Below are positions 52,718 through 64,000 of a stretch of DNA of 64,000 nt, piece by piece. The notes beneath the pieces are model-generated. The model saw only the letters and a program-made list of their open reading frames with translations, was not told the DNA's origin and did no database searches. Source of the stretch: Lachnospiraceae bacterium (GTDB lineage: Bacteria > Bacillota > Clostridia > Lachnospirales > Lachnospiraceae). The position numbers and the translations under genes were made by a program. The stretch covers positions 124,001 through 188,000 of the forward strand of contig JAQUVX010000003.1 of the NCBI GenBank assembly GCA_028693165.1, given 5' to 3'. Positions within the stretch are counted from its first letter, which is position 1; each line of letters starts with the position of its first letter.

Positions 52718-52732
52718 ATTTAAGGTTTTGAT

Positions 52733-52805
52733 GCTGCTGTGGCTCAGTCGGTAGAGCGTCGCATTGGTAGTGCGGAGGTCACGGGTCCGATTCCCGTCAG
52801 CAGCT
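52733..52805 (+). tRNA. tRNA-Thr (GGT)
   Basis: Acceptor GCTGCTG/CAGCAGC, D-arm GCTC..GAGC, anticodon loop TTGGTAG (GGT) on a TCGCA/TGCGG stem, T-arm ACGGG/CCCGT with TCCGATT. CCA is not encoded; a short T-run follows. Confidence 0.94.
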
Positions 52806-52855
52806 TTTTCCTGCAAAGGGGAATAAAGGGGATAAACAAACGAACAGATATTGAT

Positions 52856-52879
52856 AAGCGGAAGTTCTCCGCTTTTTTT
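52856..52879 (+). terminator. Terminator between tRNA-Thr and glnS
   Basis: AAGCGGA pairs with TCCGCTT around a 5-nt loop, followed by six or more T. Confidence 0.8.
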
Positions 52880-52916
52880 GTATCTTATAAGAACAGGCAA
52901 GGGATGGAGGCACGAG

Positions 52917-54614
52917 ATGGAAAAAGAGAGAGAAGCTGCATTAGAGAACGCGGAGAAGGAAGTGGTCTCTAAAAATTTTATTGAGCAGGAGATTGAGATG
53001 GATCTGGCAGAAGGGGTGTACAACCATGTACAGACCCGTTTCCCACCGGAGCCGAACGGCTATCTGCATATTGGTCATGCCAAATCGATTCTGTTAAACT
53101 ACGGTCTGGCACAGAAGTACGACGGCAAATTCAACATGCGTTTTGACGATACCAACCCGACCAAGGAGAAGACGGAGTTTGTGGAATCCATCATTGCCGA
53201 CGTGAAGTGGCTCGGCGCGGATTTCGGAGATCGTCTGTTTTTTGCATCCAACTATTTCCAGCAGATGTACGAGTGCGCCGTGTTCCTGATCAAGAAGGGC
53301 AAGGCATTTGTCTGTGATCTGAGCGCGGAAGAGATCCGGGAATACCGCGGAGATTTCACCACACCGGGCAAGGAAAGCCCATGCCGCAGCCGCAGCATCG
53401 AAGAGAATCTGCGTCTGTTTGAGGAGATGAAGGCAGGCGTGTATCAGGACGGCGAGAAGGTTCTTCGTGCCAAGATTGATATGGCCTCCCCGAACATCAA
53501 CATGAGAGATCCGGTTATCTACCGTGTGGCCCGCATGAGCCATCACAATACGGGGGATGCGTGGTGCATTTATCCGATGTATGATTTTGCCCATCCGATT
53601 GAGGATGCGATTGAGCAGATTACCCATTCCATCTGTACGCTGGAGTTTGAGGATCATCGCCCGCTGTATGACTGGGTGGTTCGCGAATGCGAGTTTGAGA
53701 ATCCGCCGAGACAGATCGAATTTGCAAAGCTGTATCTGACCAACGTGGTAACCGGAAAACGCTACATCAAGAAGCTGGTTGAGGATGGTATCGTGGACGG
53801 CTGGGATGACCCGCGCCTGGTATCCATCGCGGCGCTGCGCAGACGCGGCTACACACCGGAGTCGATCCGTATGTTCGTGGATCTGGTCGGCGTATCCAAG
53901 GCGAACAGCTCCGTGGATTACGCGATGTTAGAGTATTGTATCCGCGAGGATTTAAAACTCAAGAAAGCCCGCATGATGGCGATCTTAGATCCGATCAAGC
54001 TGGTGATCGACAACTATCCGGAGGGACAGACCGAGCAGCTTGAGGTTCCGAACAACCTGGAGAACCCGGAGCTTGGGTCCCGCATGGTGCCGTTTGGCAG
54101 AGAACTGTATATCGAGCGTGAGGACTTCATGGAGGAGCCGCCGCGCAAGTATTTTCGTCTGTTCCCAGGCAATGAAGTGCGCCTGATGAGTGCGTATTTT
54201 GTGACCTGCACCGGTTTTGAGAAGGATGAGAACGGCAACATAACCGTGGTACACGCGACTTACGATCCGGCGACCAAGAGCGGTTCCGGTTTCTGCGAGC
54301 GCAAGGTCAAGGGAACCATCCACTGGGTGGCAGCCGAGACAGCGAAGCAGGTGGAATGCCGCCTGTATGAGAATATCGTGGACGAGGAGAAGGGCAAGCT
54401 CAATGAAGACGGAAGCCTGAACTTAAATCCGAACTCTCTGACGATTCTCAAGGAATGTTATGTGGAGCCGGCACTGGCAGAGGCGAAGGAGTACGACAGC
54501 TTCCAGTTTGTGAGAAATGGATATTTCTGTGCGGACTGTAAGGACAGCCGGCCCGGTAATCCGGTCTTTAACCGCATTGTATCACTTAAGAGTTCTTTCA
54601 AGATTCAGAAATAG
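52917..54614 (+). CDS. glnS: Glutaminyl-tRNA synthetase
   Basis: 565-residue class Ib synthetase. [19 protein letters not shown] has the HIGH motif; [19 protein letters not shown], and the GlnRS insert [19 protein letters not shown] follow. The C-terminal anticodon-binding beta-barrels run from about 340. In place of the usual VMSKRKL (KMSKS) loop this protein has [11 protein letters not shown] at about residues 277-287. ATG 52917 follows GATGGAGG. Having GlnRS does not exclude a parallel GatCAB route. Confidence 0.93.
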   Translation: MEKEREAALENAEKEVVSKNFIEQEIEMDLAEGVYNHVQTRFPPEPNGYLHIGHAKSILLNYGLAQKYDGKFNMRFDDTNPTKEKTEFVESIIADVKWLGADFGDRLFFASNYFQQMYECAVFLIKKGKAFVCDLSAEEIREYRGDFTTPGKESPCRSRSIEENLRLFEEMKAGVYQDGEKVLRAKIDMASPNINMRDPVIYRVARMSHHNTGDAWCIYPMYDFAHPIEDAIEQITHSICTLEFEDHRPLYDWVVRECEFENPPRQIEFAKLYLTNVVTGKRYIKKLVEDGIVDGWDDPRLVSIAALRRRGYTPESIRMFVDLVGVSKANSSVDYAMLEYCIREDLKLKKARMMAILDPIKLVIDNYPEGQTEQLEVPNNLENPELGSRMVPFGRELYIEREDFMEEPPRKYFRLFPGNEVRLMSAYFVTCTGFEKDENGNITVVHATYDPATKSGSGFCERKVKGTIHWVAAETAKQVECRLYENIVDEEKGKLNEDGSLNLNPNSLTILKECYVEPALAEAKEYDSFQFVRNGYFCADCKDSRPGNPVFNRIVSLKSSFKIQK

Positions 54615-54631
54615 GATAGGATTACTGCTGA

Positions 54632-54665
54632 CAAGGGACGGGCCGGATGGGCCTGCCCCTTTTTC
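54632..54665 (+). terminator. Terminator after glnS
   Basis: A G/C-rich stem around GGGCC-GGAT-GGCCTGCCCC with AA/TT closing and a TTTTT tail. Confidence 0.75.
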
Positions 54666-54683
54666 AATCGAAAGGAGGCAACT

Positions 54684-56129
54684 ATGGAGTTATTGATTCC
54701 GCTTGTTCCCCCATCACAGATGCCGTTATACGAACAGATTTACCGCCACATCTGTCAGGAGATCCGCACAGGAGGGCTGAAGGCTGGAGACCGCCTGCCC
54801 TCCACACGGGTGCTGGCAGAGCATTTGAAGGTGAGCCGCAGTACGACGCAGATGGCCTACGACCAGCTTCTGGCAGAGGGTTATATTGATTCACAGCCTT
54901 ATCGCGGCTATTTTATTGCACAGATCGATGAGCTGGTGGAGGCCGGGGCCGGAGCCGGAGTCGGGAGCGAGGCGCCCATGGAGACGACAGAGCCGGAAAT
55001 CCCGGACTGCCGGATCGACTTTTCTCCGCGTGGAATCGATCTCGACAGTTTTCCGTACAATACCTGGCGCAAATTGAGCCGCAATACATTGGTAAATGAT
55101 AATAAAGAGATGTTTCAGTCCGGCAATCATCAGGGCGAACCGGGGCTGCGGGAGGCGATTCGCAGCTATCTGCACGCGGCACGCGGAGTCTGCTGCAGCG
55201 CGGAGCAGATCATCGTGGGTGCAGGAAGTGAGTATCTGCTGATGCTCCTGTCTCAGGTGCTGGGGCGCGACCGCCGGATTGCCATGGAGAATCCGACTTA
55301 CAAGCAGGCTTACCGGGTATTTCACAGCCTGGGCTATCCGGTCAGCCCGGTGGAGATGGATGACAACGGCATGGATCCGGAGCTTCTGGAGCAGAGCGGT
55401 GCGGACGTGGCTTACGTGATGCCGTCCCACCAGTTTCCGACGGGCATCGTGATGCCGGTTGGCCGCAGGCAGGAGCTGCTGCATTGGGCGGAGGCGGGAG
55501 CGGGGACGGCCGGGGATGGAGCCGCGCGGGAACGTTATCTGATTGAGGATGACTACGACAGTGAGTTCCGCTACAAAGGAAAGCCGATCCCGGCACTACA
55601 GGGAATGGACCGAAATGGCCGTGTGATTTATCTGGGAACGTTTTCCAAATGCATTGCTCCGGCGATTCGTGTCAGCTATCTGGTACTGCCCGTTCAGCTC
55701 ATGAAGCGCTACCGGGAGCAGGCCGGGTTCTATGCTTCTACGGTATCCCGGATCGATCAGAACATTCTCTATCAGTTCCTGGCGCAGGGCTATTTTGAAC
55801 GCCACTTAAACCGGATGCGCGCGATCTATAAAGCGAAGCACGATGCGCTCATGGCGGCGGTCCGCCCGCTGGATGATCTGTTTGAAATTAGCGGAGAATA
55901 TGCGGGAATCCACATTCTTCTGACCGGAAAATGCGGACAGCCGGAAGCGGAACTGATCGCGCAGGCGGAGGCAGCCGGTGTGAAGGTGTATGGACTCAGC
56001 AGCTATTACATTCATCCGGAACACAACCACAATCCGGCGACGGTGGTGCTTGGATATGCCAACTTAAGCGAAGCGCAGATTCGGGAGGGGATACGCCTTC
56101 TGGCGGGGGCGTGGACGGTGCGCGTGTAG
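54684..56129 (+). CDS. MocR/GntR-family regulator with aminotransferase domain
   Basis: 481 residues. An N-terminal GntR winged helix (LYEQIYRHICQEIRTGG, LPSTRVLAEHLKVSRSTTQ) is joined by a linker rich in Gly/Ala/Glu to a class I aminotransferase-like domain: GAGSEYLLMLLSQVL, VMPSHQFPTG, and YLGTFSKCIAPAIRVSY with the PLP Lys. PdxR-like members sense PLP and control vitamin B6 genes, others control GABA or taurine genes. No such genes adjoin, so the regulon is unknown. AAAGGAGG precedes the ATG. Confidence 0.9.
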   Translation: MELLIPLVPPSQMPLYEQIYRHICQEIRTGGLKAGDRLPSTRVLAEHLKVSRSTTQMAYDQLLAEGYIDSQPYRGYFIAQIDELVEAGAGAGVGSEAPMETTEPEIPDCRIDFSPRGIDLDSFPYNTWRKLSRNTLVNDNKEMFQSGNHQGEPGLREAIRSYLHAARGVCCSAEQIIVGAGSEYLLMLLSQVLGRDRRIAMENPTYKQAYRVFHSLGYPVSPVEMDDNGMDPELLEQSGADVAYVMPSHQFPTGIVMPVGRRQELLHWAEAGAGTAGDGAARERYLIEDDYDSEFRYKGKPIPALQGMDRNGRVIYLGTFSKCIAPAIRVSYLVLPVQLMKRYREQAGFYASTVSRIDQNILYQFLAQGYFERHLNRMRAIYKAKHDALMAAVRPLDDLFEISGEYAGIHILLTGKCGQPEAELIAQAEAAGVKVYGLSSYYIHPEHNHNPATVVLGYANLSEAQIREGIRLLAGAWTVRV

Positions 56130-56157
56130 GCGCTATAGAGGTATCTTTCTATGATAA

Positions 56158-56193
56158 AAACGGCTATCCTGCTTGAATGCAGAATAGCCGTTT
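56158..56193. terminator. Bidirectional terminator after the MocR gene
   Basis: AAACGGCTATCCTGC (56158-56172) pairs with GCAGAATAGCCGTTT (56179-56193), with one internal mismatch, between two converging genes. Confidence 0.8.
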
Positions 56194-56223
56194 GGTCGTC
56201 TGTGCATTTACGAACGAGAGCTG

Positions 56224-56772
56224 TTATTTAGACAGCGTGTCCTCCACATCTTCGCTGATGGTGGTTGCGGCATCCTTCACGGTGTCAGCCACATCGGAAA
56301 CAGCATCAGTGACGGTATCGGCGACATCCTTTGCCGCATCGACAGCGTCCTCTGCCGCATCGGAGATCTCGTCGGAAACATCAGCCGTGGTCTCGTCATC
56401 TTCGTCGTCCTCGGTGAAGCTTGCCTTGGCGGCAGCAGCGGTGTCCGTGGCCGCAGTGACTGCTTCGCGGGTAGTATCTGCTACGATTGCGGCAGCGTCC
56501 TTCACCACATTTTTCGCAGCGCCAGCTACGTCCTTGGCGGCGTTTAACATATCACCGGCGGCAACCAGAAGTTCGTCCTTGTCTGCATGAAGGGAAACGT
56601 AATTGCGGTTCATGGTGCTGTCCGGAACCGGCTCATCCTCCTCAAAATCATGAAAATCCTCGTCCAGTTCTTTATTGAAAGACTGATATTTCTTCAGGTA
56701 AGAGATTCCTGCGGCAGCAGCGCCTGCTACGGCGGCCACGACTACAAACTTGCCAAATCCTTTCTTTGCCAT
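56224..56772 (-). CDS. Membrane-anchored low-complexity helical protein
   Basis: 182 residues: short basic start and one Ala/Gly-rich hydrophobic helix (about 7-24), then an acidic segment and a long region of repeating 11-residue-like amphipathic units (AAKDVAGAAKNVVKDAA, DAAKDVADTVTDAVSDVAD). The pattern recalls LEA-like or apolipoprotein-like stress proteins and YtxH-type proteins. No enzyme motif. It lies divergent from groESL. Function unknown; stress protection or envelope association is an inference. Confidence 0.6.
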   Translation of the reverse strand: MAKKGFGKFVVVAAVAGAAAAGISYLKKYQSFNKELDEDFHDFEEDEPVPDSTMNRNYVSLHADKDELLVAAGDMLNAAKDVAGAAKNVVKDAAAIVADTTREAVTAATDTAAAAKASFTEDDEDDETTADVSDEISDAAEDAVDAAKDVADTVTDAVSDVADTVKDAATTISEDVEDTLSK

Positions 56773-56938
56773 CTTAAAACTCCTTTCTGCCAGCCTGATG
56801 GGCGGCGCGGCTGACTTGTCTTATATAATGGGTGGTGTTCGAAACGTGGTTTTCCAGCCTGTCGTTTTGAACTGCTATGTGTATTGTAATACGAAAGCGG
56901 GAAAAAAGAAAGGGTACAGTTGTAAAAAATTTATAAAA

Positions 56939-56965
56939 TTAGCACTCGATACTTGACAGTGCTAA
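56939..56965. promoter_or_regulatory. CIRCE operator of groESL
   Basis: TTAGCACTC (56939-56947), a 9-bp spacer and CAGTGCTAA (56957-56965) match the HrcA-bound CIRCE element, with one difference in the right arm (C for G at its first base). Confidence 0.92.
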
Positions 56966-56981
56966 CAACACGTGGTATAAA
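56953..56981 (+). promoter_or_regulatory. groESL promoter overlapping CIRCE
   Basis: TTGACA (56953-56958), exactly 17 bp, TATAAA (56976-56981). The -35 box lies partly in the CIRCE spacer and right arm. Confidence 0.8.
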
Positions 56982-57015
56982 TGGGTAAGAAAATGAATTT
57001 AAGGAGGAATCATCC

Positions 57016-57300
57016 ATGAAATTAGTACCATTATTTGACCGCGTTGTATTAAAACAGCTGGTAGCAGAGGAGACCACGAAATCCGGGATCGTACTGCCAG
57101 GTCAGGCAAAGGAGAAACCGCAGCAGGCAGAAGTGATCGCAGTAGGCCCGGGCGGGATTGTAGACGGAAAGGAGATTACCATGCAGGTGAAGGTCGGCGA
57201 TAAGGTGATCTTCTCGAAATATTCCGGAACCGAGGTTGAGGTTGAGGAAGAGAAATACGTTGTAGTAAAACAGAACGATATTCTGGCAGTGATCGAGTAG
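57016..57300 (+). CDS. groES: Co-chaperonin GroES
   Basis: 94 residues with LVPLFDRVVLKQLVAEETTKSGIVLP (given here in part: the mobile loop region is EETTKSGIVLP) and VGDKVIFSKYSGTEVE. Caps GroEL. Follows CIRCE and a perfect AAGGAGG site. Confidence 0.97.
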   Translation: MKLVPLFDRVVLKQLVAEETTKSGIVLPGQAKEKPQQAEVIAVGPGGIVDGKEITMQVKVGDKVIFSKYSGTEVEVEEEKYVVVKQNDILAVIE

Positions 57301-57373
57301 ATCCCGGACTGCACAGGATACAGGCATCAACTTATGGAAGATTCAATCATGAATGATAATATTGGAGGAATGA

Positions 57374-58999
<1,626 letters not shown>

Positions 59000-59019
59000 T
59001 CCAGTCGTGACCGACATCT

Positions 59020-59051
59020 CCCGCGGCAGCAAACGTAGCTGCCGCGGGTTT
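59020..59051 (+). terminator. Terminator after groEL
   Basis: CCCGCGGCAGC pairs perfectly with GCTGCCGCGGG around 7 nt; the T-tract (TTTCT) is short. Confidence 0.7.
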
Positions 59052-59082
59052 CTGTATATAAAAGGAAGGAATAATCCCGAAT

Positions 59083-59577
59083 ATGAACGATAGTTATGTA
59101 GAATGGCTGATCAAGCGAAAAGTACCGTTTTATGCATATCTCCTGAATGCTGTGCTGGGAATCGTCACAGCGGTCAGCATCGTCCTGGCATTTACCACCG
59201 GTGTTCTGGCGGTGCTCATCATGTTTGTCTGCGTGTTTGTCACCTATCTGTCTTATCGCAACACGCGTGTGGAATTTGAGTATCTGTATGTGGATGACCA
59301 GTTTTCTATCGACCGGATCTTCGGCAAGGCGAAACGGAAAAAATATTTTGAGTGTAGCACCGAGGCGATTCAGATGATCGCTCCGTCGGAATCCGATGCA
59401 CTGAAGGCTTACCCGAACGCGGCGAAGGTTCTGGATGCATCCTCCCATCAGCCGGGTGCGAAGACCTATACCGTGATGGTTCAGCAGGATGGAGAGACCA
59501 GAAAACTCATTATCGAACCGAATGACAAGCTGCTGCAGAGCTTCCGCCGGAGCATGCCGCGCAAGGTCGTACAGTGA
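59083..59577 (+). CDS. DUF6106-like small membrane protein
   Basis: 164 residues. MNDSYVEWLIKRKVPFYAY is followed by two membrane helices (about 18-58) and a soluble domain with EFEYLYVDDQFSIDRIFGKAKRKK, YTVMVQQDGETRKLIIEPND and LLQSFRR. The pattern matches the DUF6106 family of Clostridia. No function is known. Lies between the groESL terminator and the guaB promoter, so it may be a single-gene unit. Confidence 0.7.
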   Translation: MNDSYVEWLIKRKVPFYAYLLNAVLGIVTAVSIVLAFTTGVLAVLIMFVCVFVTYLSYRNTRVEFEYLYVDDQFSIDRIFGKAKRKKYFECSTEAIQMIAPSESDALKAYPNAAKVLDASSHQPGAKTYTVMVQQDGETRKLIIEPNDKLLQSFRRSMPRKVVQ

Positions 59578-59634
59578 TCAAAAAGGCCCTGCGTCTGTGT
59601 GCGTGGCACGAACATTTGTAGGTTACAAAAGTGT

Positions 59635-59663
59635 TTGACAAGCAGACGTATTTTTGTTAAACT
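59635..59663 (+). promoter_or_regulatory. guaB promoter
   Basis: TTGACA (59635-59640), 17 bp, TAAACT (59658-59663). No purine riboswitch was recognised in the short leader. Confidence 0.7.
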
Positions 59664-59669
59664 ATGTAA

Positions 59670-61163
<1,494 letters not shown>

Positions 61164-61174
61164 AGAGAGTGATA

Positions 61175-61210
61175 AAATACCGCCGTGTGGTTTTACATGG
61201 CGGTATTTTT
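61175..61210 (+). terminator. Terminator after guaB
   Basis: AAATACCGCC pairs with GGCGGTATTT around a 14-nt loop, followed by TT. Confidence 0.82.
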
Positions 61211-61262
61211 ATGTTATACTGAATGCAATGACCGAATAAAAAACATGGACAAGGAGACACTT

Positions 61263-62102
61263 ATGAATTACGGGATGCGCTGCCATGACATCTGCCCAAA
61301 AGGGGATATGGATACGGTTTTTGATGCGGTAAAGACAAACGGAATCCACCAGATTCAGCTTGCCTTTGGAAAGTCGATTTCGGGTTTTGATTTTGGCCCG
61401 GGGCATTACTCTCCGGGATTGGCACACATGATTGCGGACAAACTAAAGAAGCGGGAGATCCATGTGGCGATTCTGGGCTGCTATATCAATCCGACAGACC
61501 CGGACGAGGATCGCAGGAAGGCTTCGGTGGCGAAGTTTATCGAACATCTGAAATATGCACGGATTCTGGGCGCCGACATGGTCGGGACGGAGACCGGGCG
61601 TTACAGCAGCGATTTCAAAGTGGTGCCGGAAACCTATACGGAACCGTGTTATCAGCTGCTTTTAAAGAGTATGCGGGAGATTACAGCTGCGGCGGAAAAG
61701 CTGGGCATGATCGTGGGCGTGGAGGCTGTGCATGACCACACCTTATACAGCCCCGAGATGATGCGGCGTTTTCTGGATGATATGGATTCTCCGAATGTGG
61801 AGGCGATTCTCGATCCGGTCAATCTGATCAGTGCGGAGAATTATTTGAATCAGGAGGCCGTGATCGGAAGTGCCTTTGAGCTGTACGGTGATCGCATTTC
61901 CATGGTTCATATCAAGGATTTTCGCATGGAGGGCGGCGAGCCGCAGTTTGAGCATGTCGGGGATGGGCTGCTGCACCATGAGCCGATTCTGGCTTGGCTG
62001 AAGAAGGAAAAGCCATACATCACCATCCTGCTGGAGAATTCCAACGCCGGGCGCTACCACAGGGATGTTGCATATCTGCAAAAAATATATGAGGAAGTAT
62101 AG
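61263..62102 (+). CDS. Xylose-isomerase-like TIM-barrel (sugar phosphate isomerase/epimerase)
   Basis: 279 residues of the AP-endonuclease-2 superfamily. LAFGKSISGFDFGPG, VAILGCYINPTDPD, VGTETGRY, VGVEAVHDHTLYSP, ILDPVNLIS, MVHIKDFRM and ILLENSNAG give the metal-binding Glu, His and Asp positions in order along the barrel. Specific isomerase or epimerase substrate unknown. ATG 61263 follows AAGGAG; the ORF extends into the guaB terminator, so earlier starts are rejected. Confidence 0.82.
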   Translation: MNYGMRCHDICPKGDMDTVFDAVKTNGIHQIQLAFGKSISGFDFGPGHYSPGLAHMIADKLKKREIHVAILGCYINPTDPDEDRRKASVAKFIEHLKYARILGADMVGTETGRYSSDFKVVPETYTEPCYQLLLKSMREITAAAEKLGMIVGVEAVHDHTLYSPEMMRRFLDDMDSPNVEAILDPVNLISAENYLNQEAVIGSAFELYGDRISMVHIKDFRMEGGEPQFEHVGDGLLHHEPILAWLKKEKPYITILLENSNAGRYHRDVAYLQKIYEEV

Positions 62103-62163
62103 CGTCATATCGATTAATATGGTATACTAAATTGATATTGTTTGAGGATGAAGAGGAAGTATT

Positions 62164-62610
62164 ATGCTGAACGAAGACAAGATGAAGCTTATGACCGGAA
62201 TTGCCATGTTTGAAAAGAAAGAGGGGAAATCCATATTCCCTGCAAACCGGTATTTTCGGAGTGATTATATCAGCAGCCGCATGCTGCGGTCTTTCTTTTC
62301 CTATACATGCTGCTATATTCTGTGTGTGATGGTCTGGATTTTGTACAGTATGGAACGTCTGCTCAATGCCATGAATTTGGACGAGATCATTCTGGCAGCG
62401 AAGATGGCTGGGATCGGTTACGTGGCGGGTCTTGTTCTGTACCTTATGATAACCTTTTTTGTCTATCGCCGGCGTTATGAGTACGCCAGACGCGGCATGA
62501 AAGTCTATGTTGCGAAATTGAAACGACTGGAAAAACGCTACGAATTTCAGAGTCGTACGAAAGAACTGACAAAGGAGGGCGGCCGCTATGATGATGTTTC
62601 TCGTGCTTAA
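62164..62610 (+). CDS. Uncharacterised two-helix membrane protein
   Basis: 148 residues: a soluble N-terminus, two hydrophobic helices (about 45-65 and 80-102) and a basic, coiled-coil-like C-terminus (RRRYEYARRGMKVYVAKL). No family recognised. Overlaps the next gene by 23 bp and lies upstream of cdaA, a position that suggests a shared unit. Confidence 0.6.
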   Translation: MLNEDKMKLMTGIAMFEKKEGKSIFPANRYFRSDYISSRMLRSFFSYTCCYILCVMVWILYSMERLLNAMNLDEIILAAKMAGIGYVAGLVLYLMITFFVYRRRYEYARRGMKVYVAKLKRLEKRYEFQSRTKELTKEGGRYDDVSRA

Positions 62611-63538
62611 AGAACAACTAAAATCATTTTATGGAAGATTTGCAACCTTCTCGAACGGCGCCGTCAAATTCGTGTATGCGCTGACCGGGTTCTTACTGTT
62701 AAACCAGAACCTTGGATTTATGACGCAGTTAAAGAGTCCGGTTGTTCCGCTGATTCTGGCACTTGCGAGTGCCTTTTTGCCATATGGGGCGATCAGTTTT
62801 CTGCTGGCGCTGTTCATGCTGGCGCATATTTATACGGTTTCTTTTGAGATCGCGCTGGTGACGGCCGTGTTCCTGATTGTCGTGGCCCTTTTGTACTACG
62901 GTTTTCAGCCGGGGGACAGCTTCTGGCTGGTTCTGACACCGATGGCGTTTCTGTTCAAGATTCCGTTTGTGATTCCGCTTCTGGCGGGACTGGCAGGCAG
63001 TCTGGTGACCGTCATTCCGGTGAGCTGTGGGATCGTGCTGTATTACATTTTGCAGTACGTCAAACAGAATGCGGGACTGTTGACCAACGATGCTTCGGTG
63101 GACATCACACAGAAATTTGTACAGGTGATCAAGGCACTGGTTTCCAACCAGGCGATGATGGTTATGATCGCGGTCGCCGTTGCAGGTGTTTTGGTTGTTT
63201 ATCTGATCCGCATGCTCTCCGTTGATTATGCCTGGATCCTAGCGATTGTGCTGGGGACAATTGTCCAGCTTGCAGCGGTATTTGTGGGCGATTATTTATT
63301 TGATGTATCGGTCCCGATCGGGGAGCTGGTGGCAGGAGCGTTTCTGTCCGTGCTTCTTGCGGGAATTTATCACTTCTTTGTCTTTGCTGTGGATTACAGC
63401 AGGACCGAGTATACGCAGTTTGAAGATGACGAATATGTTTATTACGTGAAGGCGGTACCAAAGGTAGCAGTATCGAAGCCGGATGTACGGGTTCAGCGGA
63501 TCAACAATCCGGCCGGAGGCCGGCGTGCCCGCAGATAA
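62588..63538 (+). CDS. Uncharacterised polytopic membrane protein
   Basis: 316 residues with about eight membrane segments and a charged C-terminal tail (EYTQFEDDEYVYYVKAVPK, then a basic RINNPAGGRRARR end). The start is a run of three ATGs. Resembles a permease-type protein conserved beside cdaA in Lachnospiraceae, but no transport motif is seen and no ATPase is adjacent. Its long overlap with the upstream gene implies coupled translation. Confidence 0.6.
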   Translation: MMMFLVLKEQLKSFYGRFATFSNGAVKFVYALTGFLLLNQNLGFMTQLKSPVVPLILALASAFLPYGAISFLLALFMLAHIYTVSFEIALVTAVFLIVVALLYYGFQPGDSFWLVLTPMAFLFKIPFVIPLLAGLAGSLVTVIPVSCGIVLYYILQYVKQNAGLLTNDASVDITQKFVQVIKALVSNQAMMVMIAVAVAGVLVVYLIRMLSVDYAWILAIVLGTIVQLAAVFVGDYLFDVSVPIGELVAGAFLSVLLAGIYHFFVFAVDYSRTEYTQFEDDEYVYYVKAVPKVAVSKPDVRVQRINNPAGGRRARR

Positions 63539-63592
63539 GCGAGACCGAAAGCCGACACCATTGATCATGATACAGGAAAGAGAGGCGCATGT

Positions 63593-64000
63593 ATGGCGGG
63601 CATCATTCAGGATATAGGAACGTTTTTTCAGGGAGCACGTTCCTGGATTTCCTTTTTGCCGAGAATATCAGTTGGAAATATAATTGAAATCATTATCATT
63701 GCTGTCCTGGTCTATTTTGCATTGCTGTGGATCAAGAACAGCCGCGCATGGTACCTGCTTCGCGGTGTTGGTATGATTTTGGCATTTGCACTGCTGGCGG
63801 CATTTTTTCACTGGGACACGATCCTGTGGATCCTTGAAAAGACGGGCGCGATCGCGGTAACGGCACTGATGATTATCTTTCAGCCGGAGCTGCGCAAGGC
63901 GCTGGAACAGCTTGGAAGCAAGAACCTGATTTCGGATCTGTTTTCACTGGATGACAGCCGGGAGAATCAGGTGTTTTCGGAGCGCACGGCCAACGAGATC
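63593..64000 (+). CDS. cdaA: Diadenylate cyclase CdaA (5' part, cut by the window end)
   Basis: The first 136 codons. Three membrane helices (about 25-45, 50-70, 75-92) are followed by ALMIIFQPELRKALEQLG, the conserved junction into the DAC domain of CdaA. The catalytic DGA and RHR motifs lie beyond the window. Makes c-di-AMP, which controls potassium uptake proteins such as the two Trk/Ktr systems in this window. The start at 63593 follows GAAAGAGAGG. Confidence 0.88.
   Translation, partial: MAGIIQDIGTFFQGARSWISFLPRISVGNIIEIIIIAVLVYFALLWIKNSRAWYLLRGVGMILAFALLAAFFHWDTILWILEKTGAIAVTALMIIFQPELRKALEQLGSKNLISDLFSLDDSRENQVFSERTANEI

Noticed and set aside
52806-52916. T-box leader for glnS
   Set aside because: No T-box sequence or specifier stem; the hairpin there is a short simple terminator.

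Overview
The window looks like a chromosomal segment of a low-to-mid GC anaerobic Firmicute, most likely a Lachnospiraceae-type gut Clostridium. The basis is strong AGGAGG ribosome sites, a SAM-I riboswitch ahead of metK, a CIRCE-controlled groESL, the Gram-positive mini-ribonuclease III gene, class II galT, a Feo cluster, IspF (MEP pathway), and several small proteins of clostridial type. No phage, complete insertion sequence, CRISPR array or rRNA operon is present, so this is mostly core genome with two small decayed or accessory patches.

Layout. 1-3290: SAM riboswitch, metK and a secreted glycoside-hydrolase-like protein. 3290-4080: a decay patch holding a GNAT acetyltransferase remnant, a cupin, a short-chain dehydrogenase remnant and a 132-bp palindromic MITE-like element. 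4100-10570: NusG-II protein, Gx transporter, galT, acetolactate-synthase-like enzyme, ApbE, and a DMT exporter. 10650-17440: arginine biosynthesis, with argG divergent from argC-GNAT-argJ-[large palindrome]-argB-argD. 17510-19780: folate C1 genes fchA-folD plus an unknown protein. 19920-24930: zinc-type ABC transporter, then a TrkH/TrkA potassium pair split by a second copy of the large palindrome. 24950-30940: metal block, with a Fur-boxed feoA-feoA-feoB-mini-Fur operon, a DtxR-like regulator and two G3E GTPases, one carrying a long His/Asp/Cys tract. 30960-33850: carbamate kinase, CPBP protease, glycosyltransferase. 33950-34115: tRNA-Val and tRNA-Met. 34260-37800: a tRNA-adjacent accessory patch (decayed DinJ/YafQ toxin-antitoxin, ABC exporter, GH46 chitosanase lipoprotein). 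37830-40640: a second, full-length TrkA-TrkH pair. 40720-45620: lipid enzymes, ispF, cysS, mrnC, rlmB. 45640-50550: transglutaminase-like protein and a small type IV pilus-like locus with PilT but no PilB. 50586-56130: lactate dehydrogenase, a DUF4397 protein, tRNA-Thr, glnS and a MocR regulator. 56224-64000: a low-complexity helical protein, groESL, a small membrane protein, guaB, a TIM-barrel isomerase-like enzyme, two unknown membrane proteins and the start of cdaA.

Most notable. (1) Two copies of a roughly 190-200-nt hairpin sit between genes of two operons. Their terminal arms differ in sequence but stay self-complementary, and each is followed by a similar purine-rich leader and the same ribosome-site context. 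(2) FolD lacks the lysine and glutamine needed for cyclohydrolase activity and is translationally coupled to FchA, which suggests the two activities are split between the proteins. (3) A metal-handling block combines a 13-cysteine His/Asp tract inside a CobW GTPase with a second GTPase fused to a YcgQ-like domain. Functions were assigned by reading motifs and from family knowledge; no database search was run.
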